Positions 24,808 to 39,533 of a stretch of 64,000 nt of DNA are shown in pieces. The notes below the pieces were generated by a model. The model was given only the letters and a program-made list of their open reading frames with translations, searched no databases and was not told the origin of the DNA. Position 1 is the first letter of the stretch, and every line of letters starts with the position of its first letter. The stretch spans positions 620,001 to 684,000 of the forward strand of contig NZ_AXVM01000001.1 of the NCBI RefSeq assembly GCF_000484635.1, read 5' to 3'. The translations under genes and the position numbers were made by a program. This DNA is from Comamonas badia DSM 17552 (GTDB lineage Bacteria > Pseudomonadota > Gammaproteobacteria > Burkholderiales > Burkholderiaceae_C).

Positions 24808-26589
24808 ATGTCTTCGACCACTGCCCCGCGCCCTGCCCCGCACGCCCTGCGCGCGCTGCTGCCCTTTCTGCGCCCCTACCGCTGGCCGATCGCCGCGGCG
24901 CTCGCCTTCCTGCTGCTTGCCGCGCTGGCCACGCTGGCGTTTCCGCTGGCGCTGCGCCAGCTGATCGACCAGGGCATGCCGGGCGGCGGCGATGCCGGGC
25001 GGCTGCGCACGCACTTTGGTCTGCTGTTTGGCGTGGCGGTGGCGGTGGGCGTGTTTTCGGCGGCGCGCTATTACATGATGAGCTGGCTGGGCGAACGCGT
25101 GACGGCGGATCTCAGAAGTGCGGTCTACGCCCACGTGCTGCGCCAGAGCCCGCAGTTCTTCGAGACCACGCAGACCGGCGAGGTGCTCTCGCGCCTCACC
25201 TCGGACACCACGCTGGTGCAGACCGTCATCGGCTCATCGTTTTCGCTCGGACTCCGTAATGCCGTGCTGGGCCTGGGCGCACTCATCATGCTGGTCTGGA
25301 CCAACCCCTTCATCATGTCGGTGGCGCTGGCCGCCGTGCTGGTGGTGGTGCTGCCCGCGATGTGGATAGGGCGCAGCGTGCGCCGCCTGTCGCGCGCCAG
25401 CCAGGACCGCGTGGCCGACACCAGCGCCATCGCCGCCGAGGTGCTGGGCGCCATTCCCGTGGTGCAGGGCTTTGTGGCAGAGCCGCGCGAGGCGGCGCGC
25501 TTTGCGGCGGCGGCGGAAAGCGCGTTTCGCACCGCCGTGCGCCGCAGCGGCGTGCGCGCGGCGCTGGTGGCGTTCATCATCATCGCCAACGCCGCGCTGC
25601 TGCTCTGGGGCCTGTACCGCGGCAGCGTGGCGGTGATCGCCGGGCAGATGAGCGCCGGCAACCTGGGCCAGACCATCGTCTATGCGCTGTTCCTGGCCGG
25701 TGCCGTGGCGGTGCTGGGCGAGGTCTACGGCGACCTGCTGCGCGCCGCTGGCGCCACCGAGCGGCTGATGGAATTGCTGGCCACCGAGCCCGCGATCCGC
25801 GCGCCCCAGCCACCGGCACTGCGGCAGATAGCGCCTGGGCGTGCGCTGGATGTGGCCTTCGAAGCGGTGCAGTTTCACTACCCCTCGCGCCCGGATCGCG
25901 CCGCGCTGGCGGATTTCACGCTGCGCCTGGCACCGGGCGAAACCGTGGCGCTGGTGGGCGCCAGCGGCGCAGGCAAATCCACGGTGTTCCAGCTGCTGCA
26001 GCGCTTCTACGACGTGGGCGGCGGGCGCATTCTGGTGGGCGGTGAAGACCTGCGCGCGCTGGCTCCGCACGCGCTGCGCCAGCGCATTGCGACGGTGCCG
26101 CAGGAGGCGGTGATTTTTTCGAGCAGTGCCCTGGAAAACATCCGCTACGCCCGCCCCGAAGCCACGCGCGCGGAGGTGCTGGCCGCCGCGCGCGCCGCCT
26201 TTGCCGACGAGTTCATCACCGCGCTGCCGCAGGGCTATGACACCTTTCTGGGCGAGCACGGCGTGCGCCTCTCGGGCGGGCAGCGCCAGCGCATCGCGAT
26301 TGCGCGCGCGCTGCTCAAGGATGCGCCCATCCTGCTGCTCGATGAGGCCACCAGCGCGCTCGACGCCGCCAGCGAGCGCGCGGTGCAGCAGGCGCTGGAT
26401 GCCGCGCTGCACCAGCACGCAAGCCACCGCATCACGCTGGTGATCGCGCACCGGCTGGCGACCGTGCAGCATGCGGACCGGATCATCGTGCTGGAGCATG
26501 GCCGCGCCATCGAGCAAGGCAGCCACGCGCAGCTGGTGGCCGCGGGCGGCGCCTATGCACGGCTGGCGGCGCTGCAGTTCACGATTTAA
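24808..26589 (+). CDS. ABC exporter, fused permease and ATPase (MsbA/ABCB type)
   Basis: A 593-residue half-transporter with an N-terminal six-helix membrane domain (about 20-310) and a C-terminal ATPase domain (about 345-590). The ATPase has Walker [10 protein letters not shown], the Q-loop in TVPQEAVIF, the signature [16 protein letters not shown], Walker [13 protein letters not shown] and the H-loop VIAHRLATV. The ABCB/MsbA branch exports lipids, peptides or drugs as a homodimer. I start it at 24808 (MSSTTAPRP); the open frame from 24655 overlaps the divergent ABC gene. Repeat DNA follows the stop directly. Substrate unknown. Confidence 0.93.
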   Translation: MSSTTAPRPAPHALRALLPFLRPYRWPIAAALAFLLLAALATLAFPLALRQLIDQGMPGGGDAGRLRTHFGLLFGVAVAVGVFSAARYYMMSWLGERVTADLRSAVYAHVLRQSPQFFETTQTGEVLSRLTSDTTLVQTVIGSSFSLGLRNAVLGLGALIMLVWTNPFIMSVALAAVLVVVLPAMWIGRSVRRLSRASQDRVADTSAIAAEVLGAIPVVQGFVAEPREAARFAAAAESAFRTAVRRSGVRAALVAFIIIANAALLLWGLYRGSVAVIAGQMSAGNLGQTIVYALFLAGAVAVLGEVYGDLLRAAGATERLMELLATEPAIRAPQPPALRQIAPGRALDVAFEAVQFHYPSRPDRAALADFTLRLAPGETVALVGASGAGKSTVFQLLQRFYDVGGGRILVGGEDLRALAPHALRQRIATVPQEAVIFSSSALENIRYARPEATRAEVLAAARAAFADEFITALPQGYDTFLGEHGVRLSGGQRQRIAIARALLKDAPILLLDEATSALDAASERAVQQALDAALHQHASHRITLVIAHRLATVQHADRIIVLEHGRAIEQGSHAQLVAAGGAYARLAALQFTI

Positions 26590-26641
26590 ACAAAACTGGC
26601 TGTAGCGCATGCCAGCAAAGCGATAGCAGCTATCGATAGAA
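26590..26641. repeat. Dispersed hairpin repeat, intergenic copy A
   Basis: The whole spacer between the ABC exporter and the convergent oxygenase gene is one copy: CAAAACTGGCTGTAGCGC, then GCCAGCAAAGCG, then ATAGCAGCTATCGATAG. Related copies lie at 31581, 46736 and 57387. The GCGC...AAGCG core can fold back on itself. Confidence 0.75.
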
Positions 26642-26644
26642 TAG

Positions 26645-27256
26645 TTACCCAGGCATTTCATCGGTGCGCAGCCAGCCCGTCACACTCCAGCGCGTGCTGC
26701 GGCACGGCAGCACCGCATGCGGCATCAGACCGCTGACGAACACCGCCAGACGCGCGCTCAATGGCGCAAAGCGCGCCAGCTCGATGTCCGGGTTCGTCGG
26801 CTGGTAGAAGCACAGCTCGCCGCCATCGGACTCATTCCACCCATCGTTGAGGTACAGCACGATGGAAATCTTGCGCACATGGCTGCCGCGGTGCTGGTCC
26901 AGATGCTTGCGGTAGCCGCGTCCCTCGGGGTAGCGGGCAAAGTGAAATTCCTGGCTGCGCAGGCCCATGGCAAAGCGCTCGTTCAAGACTGCCCGCAGGC
27001 CTGCCATCCAGTCGAAGAAAGGGTGGCGCGCGAGGCGCGAGCCCGGGGGCACCCAGCAGATCGCGTCACCGCGCACTTCAGGTTCTTTGCCACCTGCGGG
27101 GTCGAGACCGAACTCGCCCGGCTCGAAGCAGTTGGCCGTCCACAGCTCTTGCGCATAGCTACGCAATGCATCGCACCAGGCGGGCGCGACGGCAGCGTCG
27201 CTCACGCTCCAGCCCTGCCGGTTGAGCGCGCTGATGATGGCGTCGTATTCACCCAT
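26645..27256 (-). CDS. 2OG-Fe(II) oxygenase (prolyl 4-hydroxylase-like)
   Basis: A 203-residue member of the 2-oxoglutarate/Fe(II) dioxygenase superfamily. The iron ligands are H118 and D120 (YRKHLDQH) and H180 (LMPHAVLP); R189 in the same region would bind the 2-oxoglutarate carboxylate. The LYLNDGW-x4-DGGELCFY block is typical of the P4Hc branch. Related bacterial proteins hydroxylate protein side chains, but the substrate here is unknown. The gene is convergent with the ABC exporter and separated from it only by a repeat copy. Confidence 0.88.
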   Translation of the reverse strand: MGEYDAIISALNRQGWSVSDAAVAPAWCDALRSYAQELWTANCFEPGEFGLDPAGGKEPEVRGDAICWVPPGSRLARHPFFDWMAGLRAVLNERFAMGLRSQEFHFARYPEGRGYRKHLDQHRGSHVRKISIVLYLNDGWNESDGGELCFYQPTNPDIELARFAPLSARLAVFVSGLMPHAVLPCRSTRWSVTGWLRTDEMPG

Positions 27257-27410
27257 GGTTCATCGCTCTTGGATTCTGAAAATTTTCCTGTCACGCAGCG
27301 CAGTCTGCCCGCATCCAATAATGCAACGAGGGGAACAAAAAGCCCGGTTCTCCCCACCGACATCCAGATGGATGCCAAAGATTCGGGCCTTGTGATTGAA
27401 GGAGAAAATC

Positions 27411-27722
27411 ATGACCAAGCTCTATTCCACCATCGCTCTTGCCGCTGGCCTCATGTTCGCTGGTTCCGCTTTCGCCGCAGGCACGCAACCTGCCGCTGGC
27501 AACGCACCCTATTTTGACGAAGGCCAAAGCATGACGAGCACGCTGCAACGTGCCGACGTGCGCAATGCCGCCATCGCGCACCGGCCTGCCTCCGGCATGA
27601 TGAATGCCACACCGGCACCCGACACGCCCAGCACGCTGACACGCGCGCAGGTGCATGCGAACACCGTGCAGGCCATTCAGAATGGCTTCCATGTCGAATC
27701 CGGCAATCTGACGGCTCTGTAA
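27411..27722 (+). CDS. Small secreted protein, DUF4148-like
   Basis: A 103-residue protein with a clear Sec signal peptide (LYSTIALAAGLMFAGSAFAAG; likely cleavage after AFA). The mature part has two short LTRAQV/LQRADV-like segments and ends NGFHVESGNLTAL. The LTRAQVxxxTxxAIxNG pattern recalls DUF4148 proteins, small periplasmic proteins of unknown function that are common in Burkholderiales. A strong ribosome-binding site (AAGGAG, 27399-27404) precedes the ATG at 27411, so the TTG at 27396 is rejected. It is followed by a strong terminator, so it is probably monocistronic and well expressed. Confidence 0.8.
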   Translation: MTKLYSTIALAAGLMFAGSAFAAGTQPAAGNAPYFDEGQSMTSTLQRADVRNAAIAHRPASGMMNATPAPDTPSTLTRAQVHANTVQAIQNGFHVESGNLTAL

Positions 27723-27747
27723 TCGCACGCCTGCCAAGACGGGAATG

Positions 27748-27781
27748 AATGGCCTGGCCGGCACTGGCCAGGCCATTTTTT
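27748..27781 (+). terminator. Strong rho-independent terminator
   Basis: A perfect 12-bp stem (AATGGCCTGGCC / GGCCAGGCCATT) with a 6-base loop, followed by six T residues, 25 bp after the stop of the small secreted protein gene. Confidence 0.92.
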
Positions 27782-27826
27782 GTGCTGGCGCCAGCGGGGA
27801 CATGGCGGTGGTGCATCATCGCCGCC

Positions 27827-29185
27827 ATGTCCGTGAGCATCACTTTCCTCGGCGGTGCCGGCACCGTCACCGGCTCCAAATACCTCGTGCGCCACGGCGG
27901 CAAGGCGCTGCTCGTGGACTGCGGGCTGTTCCAGGGCTACAAGCTGCTGCGCGAGCGCAACTGGCAGCCCTTGCCGGTGGCACCCGCCGCCATCGATGCC
28001 GTGGTGCTGACCCATGCCCATCTGGACCACAGCGGCTACCTGCCGCTGCTGGCCCGCGCGGGGTTTGGCGGCCCCGTGTTCTGCACCGCCGGCACGCGCG
28101 ATCTGTGCGCCATCCTGCTGCCCGACAGCGGCCATCTGCAAGAGGAGGATGCGGCCTACCTGAACCGCCACCGACTCAGCAGGCACCAGCCCGCGCTGCC
28201 GCTCTACACGCGCCAGGATGCATTGCACAGCCTGCATCTGCTGCAACCCAGGCCCTGGCAGCGGACCTTCGAGCCGCTGCCAGGCTGGCAAGTGCGCTTC
28301 AGCCGCGCCGGTCACATCCTGGGCGCGGCCAGCGTGCTGCTGCAGGTGGATGGCCGGCGCATTCTGTTTTCGGGCGATCTGGGGCGGCCGGACGATCTCC
28401 TGATGCGCGCGCCGGAGCCGCCGCCGCCGGCCGATGCGGTGCTGGTGGAATCCACCTACGGCGACCGCAGCCACCCGGCCAGCAGCGTGCTGGACGATAT
28501 CGCCGCGCCGCTGTCGCGGCTTGCGGCGCGCGGCGGGGTGGCGGTGGTGCCGGTATTTGCCATCGGGCGCGCGCAGACGGTGCTGCATGCGATCGCCCAG
28601 CTCAAACAGCACGGCGCCCTGCCTTCGGCGCTGCCGGTGTTTCTCGACAGCCCGATGGCGGTGCAGGCCACGCAGCTCTACCAGGACCACCGCGGCGAGC
28701 ACCGGCTGGACAGCGCCGCCTTGCAGGCCATGGCGCGCGGCACGACGCTGGTTCACAGCGTGGAGGAATCCAAGGCGCTGGCGCGCCTGCACGGCCCGCG
28801 CGTCATCCTCTCCGCCAGCGGCATGACTACCGGCGGGCGCGTGCTGCACCATCTGGCGCTGTACGCGGGCGACCACCGCAACATGATCCTGCTGACCGGA
28901 CACCAGGCCGGCGGCACGCGCGGTGCGCGCATCGCCGCGGGGGAGAAGACCATCAAGCTGCTGGGGCGTGAGCTTGCCATCCGCGCCGAGGTCGTGCAGC
29001 TCGCCAGCGCCTCGGCGCATGCCGATGCGCAGCAGATCGAGCAGTGGCTCACCGGCATGCAGCCGCGGCCAGGCCAGGTTTTTCTGGTGCATGGCGAGCC
29101 GCAGGCGACGCAGGTATTGCAGGCGCGACTGACTGGCCATTGCAAGGTGCGGATACCGGAATACGGCGAAACCGTCGCCCTTTGA
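27827..29185 (+). CDS. MBL-fold beta-CASP metallo-hydrolase (RNA-processing exonuclease type)
   Basis: A 452-residue metallo-beta-lactamase-fold enzyme of the beta-CASP (CPSF-like) group, predicted to act on RNA. The zinc motif HAHLDHSG is present, followed by the RAGHILGAASVLL and ESTYGDRSH segments. The beta-CASP insertion contains FLDSPMAVQATQLY and SASGMTTGGRVLHHL, and the C-terminal RMMBL region has LASASAHADAQQIEQWL and VHGEPQA. Start at 27827 (MSVSITFLGGAGTVTG), where homology begins; the frame from 27749 runs through the terminator. In bacteria such proteins are often called MBL-fold RNA-specificity-domain proteins; the biological substrate is unproved. Confidence 0.92.
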   Translation: MSVSITFLGGAGTVTGSKYLVRHGGKALLVDCGLFQGYKLLRERNWQPLPVAPAAIDAVVLTHAHLDHSGYLPLLARAGFGGPVFCTAGTRDLCAILLPDSGHLQEEDAAYLNRHRLSRHQPALPLYTRQDALHSLHLLQPRPWQRTFEPLPGWQVRFSRAGHILGAASVLLQVDGRRILFSGDLGRPDDLLMRAPEPPPPADAVLVESTYGDRSHPASSVLDDIAAPLSRLAARGGVAVVPVFAIGRAQTVLHAIAQLKQHGALPSALPVFLDSPMAVQATQLYQDHRGEHRLDSAALQAMARGTTLVHSVEESKALARLHGPRVILSASGMTTGGRVLHHLALYAGDHRNMILLTGHQAGGTRGARIAAGEKTIKLLGRELAIRAEVVQLASASAHADAQQIEQWLTGMQPRPGQVFLVHGEPQATQVLQARLTGHCKVRIPEYGETVAL

Positions 29186-29329
29186 CAGGGCAAGCCAGGC
29201 ACATCACACCTGCTGGCGCAAGGACCAAGCCGATGCCTGCGCAAGGCCTTCCTGCCGGTGTTCCAGCCGCAAGCCATGGCACCGCCTAAAATTCACCGGT
29301 TGAACCCACGCAATAGGCCTATCAGCACC

Positions 29330-30751
29330 ATGGGACGCACCCTGTACGACAAAGTCTTCGACGAGCACGTCGTCCATACCGAAGAAGACGGCACCGCCCT
29401 GCTCTATATCGATCGCCATCTGGTGCACGAAGTCACCAGCCCGCAGGCATTCGAAGGGCTGCGCGAGGCGGGCCGCCCGGTCTGGCGCACCAGTTCCATC
29501 GTTGCCACGGCAGACCACAACACGCCGACCACCGGCTGGGAGCAGGGCTACGACGGCATCGCCGACCCGATCAGCAAGCTGCAGATCGAGACACTGGACG
29601 AGAACATCCACAAGAGCGGCGCGGCCGCCTTCTTCCCCTTTCTTTCGAAGCGCCAGGGCATCGTGCATGTCATCGGCCCGGAAAACGGCGCCACGCTGCC
29701 CGGCATGACCGTGGTCTGCGGCGACAGCCACACCAGCACGCATGGCGCCTTCGGCGCGCTGGCCCACGGCATAGGCACGAGCGAGGTGGAACACGTTCTC
29801 GCCACGCAATGCCTGCTGGCCAAGAAGGCCAAGAACATGCTGGTGCGCGTGAACGGCCATGTCGCGCCGGGCATCACCGCCAAGGACATCGTGCTGGCCA
29901 TCATCGGCAGGATCGGCACGGCGGGCGGCACCGGCTACACCATCGAATTCGGCGGCGAGGCGATCCAGGCGCTGTCGATGGAAGGCCGCATGACGGTGTG
30001 CAACATGGCGATCGAAGCCGGTGCGCGCGCCGGCATGGTGGCCGTCGATCAGAAGACGATCGACTACGTCAAGGGCCGCCCCATGGCGCCCACCGGCGTG
30101 GAATGGGACCAGGCCGTGGCGTACTGGAAGACGCTGCATTCCGATGCGGACGCGCATTTCGACGCGGTCGTCAACCTTGCCGCAGCCGACATCGAGCCAC
30201 AGGTCACCTGGGGCACCAACCCCGAAATGGTGGTCAACGTCGGCGCCCGCGTGCCCGACCCGGAGAAGGAAAAAGACCCGGTGATCCGCCACGCGATGGA
30301 GCGCGCTCTCACCTACATGGGGCTGGAGCCCGGCAAGCCGATGCAGGACATCTTCGTCGACAAGGTGTTCATCGGCTCGTGCACCAACAGCCGCATCGAA
30401 GACCTGCGCGCCGCCGCCGCGGTGGTGAAGAAGCTGCACCAGAAGGTGGCGAAAAACATCAAGCTGGCGATGGTGGTGCCGGGCTCGGGCCTGGTGAAGG
30501 AGCAGGCCGAGCGCGAGGGCCTGGACAAGATTTTCACGGCGGCCGGTTTCGAATGGCGCGAGCCGGGCTGCTCGATGTGTCTGGCGATGAACGCCGACCG
30601 GCTGGAAGCAGGCGAGCGCTGCGCGTCCACCTCCAACCGCAATTTCGAAGGCCGTCAGGGTGCGGGCGGTCGCACCCATCTGGTCAGCCCCGCCATGGCG
30701 GCGGCGGCGGCCATCCACGGTCATTTTGTTGATATCCGCAGATTTGCCTGA
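29330..30751 (+). CDS. leuC: 3-isopropylmalate dehydratase large subunit
   Basis: A 473-residue aconitase-family subunit that, with LeuD, isomerises 2-isopropylmalate to 3-isopropylmalate in leucine synthesis. The [4Fe-4S] ligands are the cysteine in [13 protein letters not shown] and the two in [29 protein letters not shown] and [15 protein letters not shown]-like segments are standard. The start at 29330 ([15 protein letters not shown]) matches the family; the frame from 29258 adds 24 unrelated residues. A TAAAAT -10-like hexamer lies at 29287-29292. First gene of a leuC-(entericidin)-leuD-leuB cluster. Confidence 0.97.
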   Translation: MGRTLYDKVFDEHVVHTEEDGTALLYIDRHLVHEVTSPQAFEGLREAGRPVWRTSSIVATADHNTPTTGWEQGYDGIADPISKLQIETLDENIHKSGAAAFFPFLSKRQGIVHVIGPENGATLPGMTVVCGDSHTSTHGAFGALAHGIGTSEVEHVLATQCLLAKKAKNMLVRVNGHVAPGITAKDIVLAIIGRIGTAGGTGYTIEFGGEAIQALSMEGRMTVCNMAIEAGARAGMVAVDQKTIDYVKGRPMAPTGVEWDQAVAYWKTLHSDADAHFDAVVNLAAADIEPQVTWGTNPEMVVNVGARVPDPEKEKDPVIRHAMERALTYMGLEPGKPMQDIFVDKVFIGSCTNSRIEDLRAAAAVVKKLHQKVAKNIKLAMVVPGSGLVKEQAEREGLDKIFTAAGFEWREPGCSMCLAMNADRLEAGERCASTSNRNFEGRQGAGGRTHLVSPAMAAAAAIHGHFVDIRRFA

Positions 30752-30762
30752 AGGAGTTATCC

Positions 30763-30888
30763 ATGAAAAAAATCGCTGTGTTCATCCCCGTCCTGCTCGC
30801 CATTTTTCTGGCCGGCTGCAACACCGTCAAGGGCGTCGGCCAGGACGTGCAGAAGGCCGGCGGCGCCATCGAGAAATCCGCCAAGTAA
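30763..30888 (+). CDS. Entericidin A/B family small lipoprotein
   Basis: A 41-residue lipoprotein with signal IFLAGCNTV (lipobox cysteine at residue 19) and a short mature peptide, [20 protein letters not shown], matching the entericidin (EcnA/EcnB) family of tiny membrane lipoproteins linked to stress and cell lysis. A strong AAGGAG ribosome-binding site lies 7 bp upstream of the ATG. It sits 11 bp after leuC and 17 bp before leuD, inside the leucine operon. Whether it functions as a toxin or antidote here is unknown. Confidence 0.88.
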   Translation: MKKIAVFIPVLLAIFLAGCNTVKGVGQDVQKAGGAIEKSAK

Positions 30889-30905
30889 GCGCCCCAGCCA
30901 TTGCC

Positions 30906-31559
30906 ATGCAGAAGTTCACCGTGCACAAGGGGCTGGTCGCGCCCATGGATCGCGAGAACGTCGATACCGACGCGATCATCCCCAAGCAGTTTCTCAAGTC
31001 CATCAAGCGCACCGGCTTCGGCCCCAACCTGTTTGACGAGTGGCGCTACCTGGATCAGCCCGGCAGACCCGGCATGCCGGAAGCCAAGCGCAAGCCCAAC
31101 CCGGACTTCGTGCTGAACCAGAGCCGCTACAAAGGCGCGAGCATCCTGCTGGCACGGCAGAACTTCGGCTGCGGGTCGAGCCGCGAGCATGCGCCCTGGG
31201 CGCTGCAGCAATACGGCTTTCGCGCCATCATCGCGCCCAGCTACGCCGACATCTTCTTCAACAACTGCTTCAAGAACGGACTGCTGCCGATCCGCCTGCC
31301 GGAACCCACCGTGGCTCGCCTGTTTGACGAAGTGGCCGCCTTCCCGGGCTACGAGCTCACGATAGACCTTGAGCGCCAGGTGGTGGTGGAGCCGCAGGGC
31401 GCCGAAATCCCGTTCGAGGTCGAGTCCTTCCGCCGCTACTGCCTGCTGGGCGGGCTGGACGATATCGGCCTGACCCTGCGCCACAAGGACAAAATCAAGG
31501 CCTTCGAGGCCGAGCGCCTGGCCACCAAGCCCTGGCTGGCGCATGTGATGCAGTCCTGA
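30906..31559 (+). CDS. leuD: 3-isopropylmalate dehydratase small subunit
   Basis: A 217-residue swivelling-domain subunit that pairs with LeuC. Family marks are [20 protein letters not shown] near the N-terminus, [19 protein letters not shown] and [20 protein letters not shown]. The start at 30906 (MQKFTVHKG) agrees with homologues; an open frame from 30660 runs through the entericidin gene in another frame and is rejected. A dispersed repeat lies between this gene and leuB. Confidence 0.97.
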   Translation: MQKFTVHKGLVAPMDRENVDTDAIIPKQFLKSIKRTGFGPNLFDEWRYLDQPGRPGMPEAKRKPNPDFVLNQSRYKGASILLARQNFGCGSSREHAPWALQQYGFRAIIAPSYADIFFNNCFKNGLLPIRLPEPTVARLFDEVAAFPGYELTIDLERQVVVEPQGAEIPFEVESFRRYCLLGGLDDIGLTLRHKDKIKAFEAERLATKPWLAHVMQS

Positions 31560-31580
31560 CAGCACCGCCAACCATCTACG

Positions 31581-31630
31581 TCAAAAAAGGCTCTGGCGCT
31601 TGTCCATCAAGCGGTTACAGCTATCAAAAC
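31581..31630. repeat. Dispersed hairpin repeat, intergenic copy B
   Basis: This copy occupies most of the leuD-leuB spacer: TCAAAAAAGGCTCTGGCGCT, then TGTCCATCAAGCGGTT, then ACAGCTATCAAAAC. It is the clearest full-length copy and serves here as the reference for the family. The TGGCGCTTG and CAAGCG halves are complementary around TCCAT. leuB starts 10 bp beyond it. Confidence 0.8.
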
Positions 31631-31639
31631 AAAGAAGTC

Positions 31640-32710
<1,071 letters not shown>

Positions 32711-32720
32711 CCCCTGACGA

Positions 32721-37925
<5,205 letters not shown>

Positions 37926-37959
37926 CCTTCGTTGAAACCCGATGGAACCGGGCATCCAC

Positions 37960-37965
37960 TAAAAT
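37960..37965 (+). promoter_or_regulatory. -10 hexamer for the asd leader transcript
   Basis: TAAAAT lies 10 bp before the leader-peptide ATG at 37976, in the position for a short-leader transcript. TTGAAA at 37932-37937 is too far away for a standard -35, so the promoter is uncertain. Confidence 0.35.
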
Positions 37966-37975
37966 ACTTCGCCAT

Positions 37976-38077
37976 ATGTTTCTCGCGAGCGCGCCCTCCC
38001 CCCACATCGTGACCGACCACCCGGCCACGAAGGCAGCGCGCGCATCCACCACCAAAACCACGACCATTACGGGCTGA
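37976..38077 (+). CDS. Threonine-rich leader peptide ahead of asd (candidate attenuator)
   Basis: A 33-codon open frame starting 11 bp after a TAAAAT hexamer and ending about 100 bp before asd. Its last codons read STTKTTTITG: six threonines in nine codons, strongly recalling the ThrL leader of the E. coli threonine operon (which contains TTITTTITITTG). Aspartate-semialdehyde dehydrogenase makes the common precursor of threonine, methionine and lysine, so ribosome stalling at threonine codons is a sensible control. No clear Shine-Dalgarno is present. Compact size, threonine run, pathway match and downstream hairpins support the call; it is inferred, not proved. Confidence 0.55.
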   Translation: MFLASAPSPHIVTDHPATKAARASTTKTTTITG

Positions 38078-38160
38078 AGCAGCTCCGGCATCGTCGTGCG
38101 CCCTCCTCCGGCCCTGACGAGCCGGGGCAAAAAGCAGCGCCGGATGGTGCAAGACTTTTT
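38078..38160 (+). promoter_or_regulatory. Candidate attenuator hairpins upstream of asd
   Basis: Downstream of the leader ORF, GTCGTGCGCC (38093-38102) can pair, with one mismatch and one G-T, with GGTGCAAGAC (38146-38155), which is followed directly by TTTTT (38156-38160), like a terminator. An inner hairpin CTCCGGC/GCCGGGG (38106-38112 with 38121-38127) is nested within it. An alternative pairing, CCGGC (38085-38089) with GCCGG (38139-38143), starts just after the leader stop and overlaps the terminator region. Such mutually exclusive folds are what attenuation requires. asd begins 20 bp later. Confidence 0.45.
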
Positions 38161-38179
38161 AATCTGAAAGGGCAATGCA

Positions 38180-39292
38180 ATGAGCAAGCAACTGGTAGGC
38201 CTCGTCGGCTGGCGCGGCATGGTCGGCTCCGTGCTGATGGAGCGCATGCAGGCCGAGGGCGACTTCGACCTGATCGAGCCGGTCTTCTTTTCCACTTCCA
38301 ACGCCGGCGGCAAGGCGCCGGCATTGGCCAAGGCGCACAAGGAACTGCACGACGCCAATGACGTGGCAGCCCTCACGAAGTGCGACATCATCATCTCCTG
38401 CCAGGGCGGCGACTACACCAAGGAAGTCTTCCCCAAGGTGCGCGCCTCCGGCTGGCAGGGCCACTGGATCGACGCTGCCAGCGCGCTGCGCATGCAGGAC
38501 GACGCGGTCATCATCCTCGACCCGGTCAACGACGATCTGATCAAAACCAGGCTTGCCGCGGGCGGCAAAAACTGGATCGGCGGCAACTGCACCAACTCCA
38601 TCCTGCTGATGGGTCTGGTGGGCCTGTTCAAGGCGGGGCTCGTCGAATGGGTCAGTTCCATGACCTACCAGGCGGCGTCGGGCGGCGGCGCCAACCACAT
38701 GCGCGAACTGCTCAAGGGCATGGGCGTGATCCACGGCGCGGTCGCGAGCGAACTCGCCACACCCGCGTCGGCGATTCTGGAGATCGACCGCAAGGTGGCG
38801 CAAACCATCCGCGAGGACGTGCCGCGCGAATTCTTCGGCGCGCCGCTGGCCGGTGGCCTGATCCCATGGATTGACGCACAGCTGGAGAACGGCCAGTCCA
38901 AGGAAGAATGGAAGGGCAAGGCCGAGATCAACAAAATTCTGGGCACGCCCACGCCGATTCCGGTGGACGGCCTGTGCGTGCGCATCGGCGCGATGCGCTG
39001 CCATTCGCTGGCGCTCACGCTCAAGCTCAAGAAGGATGTGCCGCTCGCGGAAATCGAGGCCCTCATCAAGGGTGGCAACCCCTGGGTCAGTTTCGTGCCC
39101 AACGAGCGCGAGCAGACCGTCAGGGAACTGACGCCCGCGGCCATCACCGGCGGCCTGCAGATCGCCGTCGGGCGCGTGCGCAAGCTCAACATCGGGCCGG
39201 AATACGTCTCGGCCTTCGTCGTTGGCGACCAGCTCCTGTGGGGCGCGGCCGAGCCGCTGCGGCGCATGCTGCGCATCCTGCTCAAGGCCTGA
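38180..39292 (+). CDS. asd: Aspartate-semialdehyde dehydrogenase
   Basis: A 370-residue enzyme reducing aspartyl phosphate to aspartate semialdehyde, the branch point to lysine/diaminopimelate, threonine and methionine. It starts [20 protein letters not shown] (NADP-binding). The catalytic cysteine is in [13 protein letters not shown], and the active-site histidine region [20 protein letters not shown] is clear. The length and [10 protein letters not shown] form match the proteobacterial Asd class of about 370 residues. A GAAAGGG ribosome-binding site precedes the ATG. The threonine-rich leader suggests attenuation control. In related genomes asd is expected directly after leuB; here the helicase fusion separates them. 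Confidence 0.97.
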   Translation: MSKQLVGLVGWRGMVGSVLMERMQAEGDFDLIEPVFFSTSNAGGKAPALAKAHKELHDANDVAALTKCDIIISCQGGDYTKEVFPKVRASGWQGHWIDAASALRMQDDAVIILDPVNDDLIKTRLAAGGKNWIGGNCTNSILLMGLVGLFKAGLVEWVSSMTYQAASGGGANHMRELLKGMGVIHGAVASELATPASAILEIDRKVAQTIREDVPREFFGAPLAGGLIPWIDAQLENGQSKEEWKGKAEINKILGTPTPIPVDGLCVRIGAMRCHSLALTLKLKKDVPLAEIEALIKGGNPWVSFVPNEREQTVRELTPAAITGGLQIAVGRVRKLNIGPEYVSAFVVGDQLLWGAAEPLRRMLRILLKA

Positions 39293-39415
39293 TTTCCACG
39301 ATTGCCGCACGGCGTGCCCGAGGACATGCCGTGCGCCAGTGTTGCCCGTTGCCAACAGGCCTGACCATCCGAATCAGTGATAACGGCGGGAAAAAACCTG
39401 AACTTCGTTCTTAGC

Positions 39416-39444
39416 TTGTCAGTGCAACACATTGATGCTAAGGT
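39416..39444 (+). promoter_or_regulatory. Sigma-70-like promoter for fimV
   Basis: TTGTCA (39416-39421), a 17-bp spacer and TAAGGT (39439-39444) form a reasonable sigma-70 promoter about 90 bp before fimV. A short hairpin, CACCTG-TCTT-CAGGTG (39450-39465), follows in the early leader. The rest of 39293-39533 shows no gene. Confidence 0.45.
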
Positions 39445-39533
39445 GCTTTCACCTGTCTTCAGGTGCTTCAGTGCTCCCGTTTTAAAAGCGCAAGGCCTAC
39501 CCAACAGACGCAACGCACACTGCCCCACCATCC

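Noticed and set aside
30660-30905. A longer LeuD starting at 30660
   Set aside because: The extra 82 codons run through the leuC 3' end and the entericidin gene in another frame; LeuD homology begins at 30906.
38078-38179. A metabolite-binding riboswitch (for example lysine type) ahead of asd
   Set aside because: The region is too short and lacks the multi-helix aptamer; a Thr-rich leader ORF explains it better.
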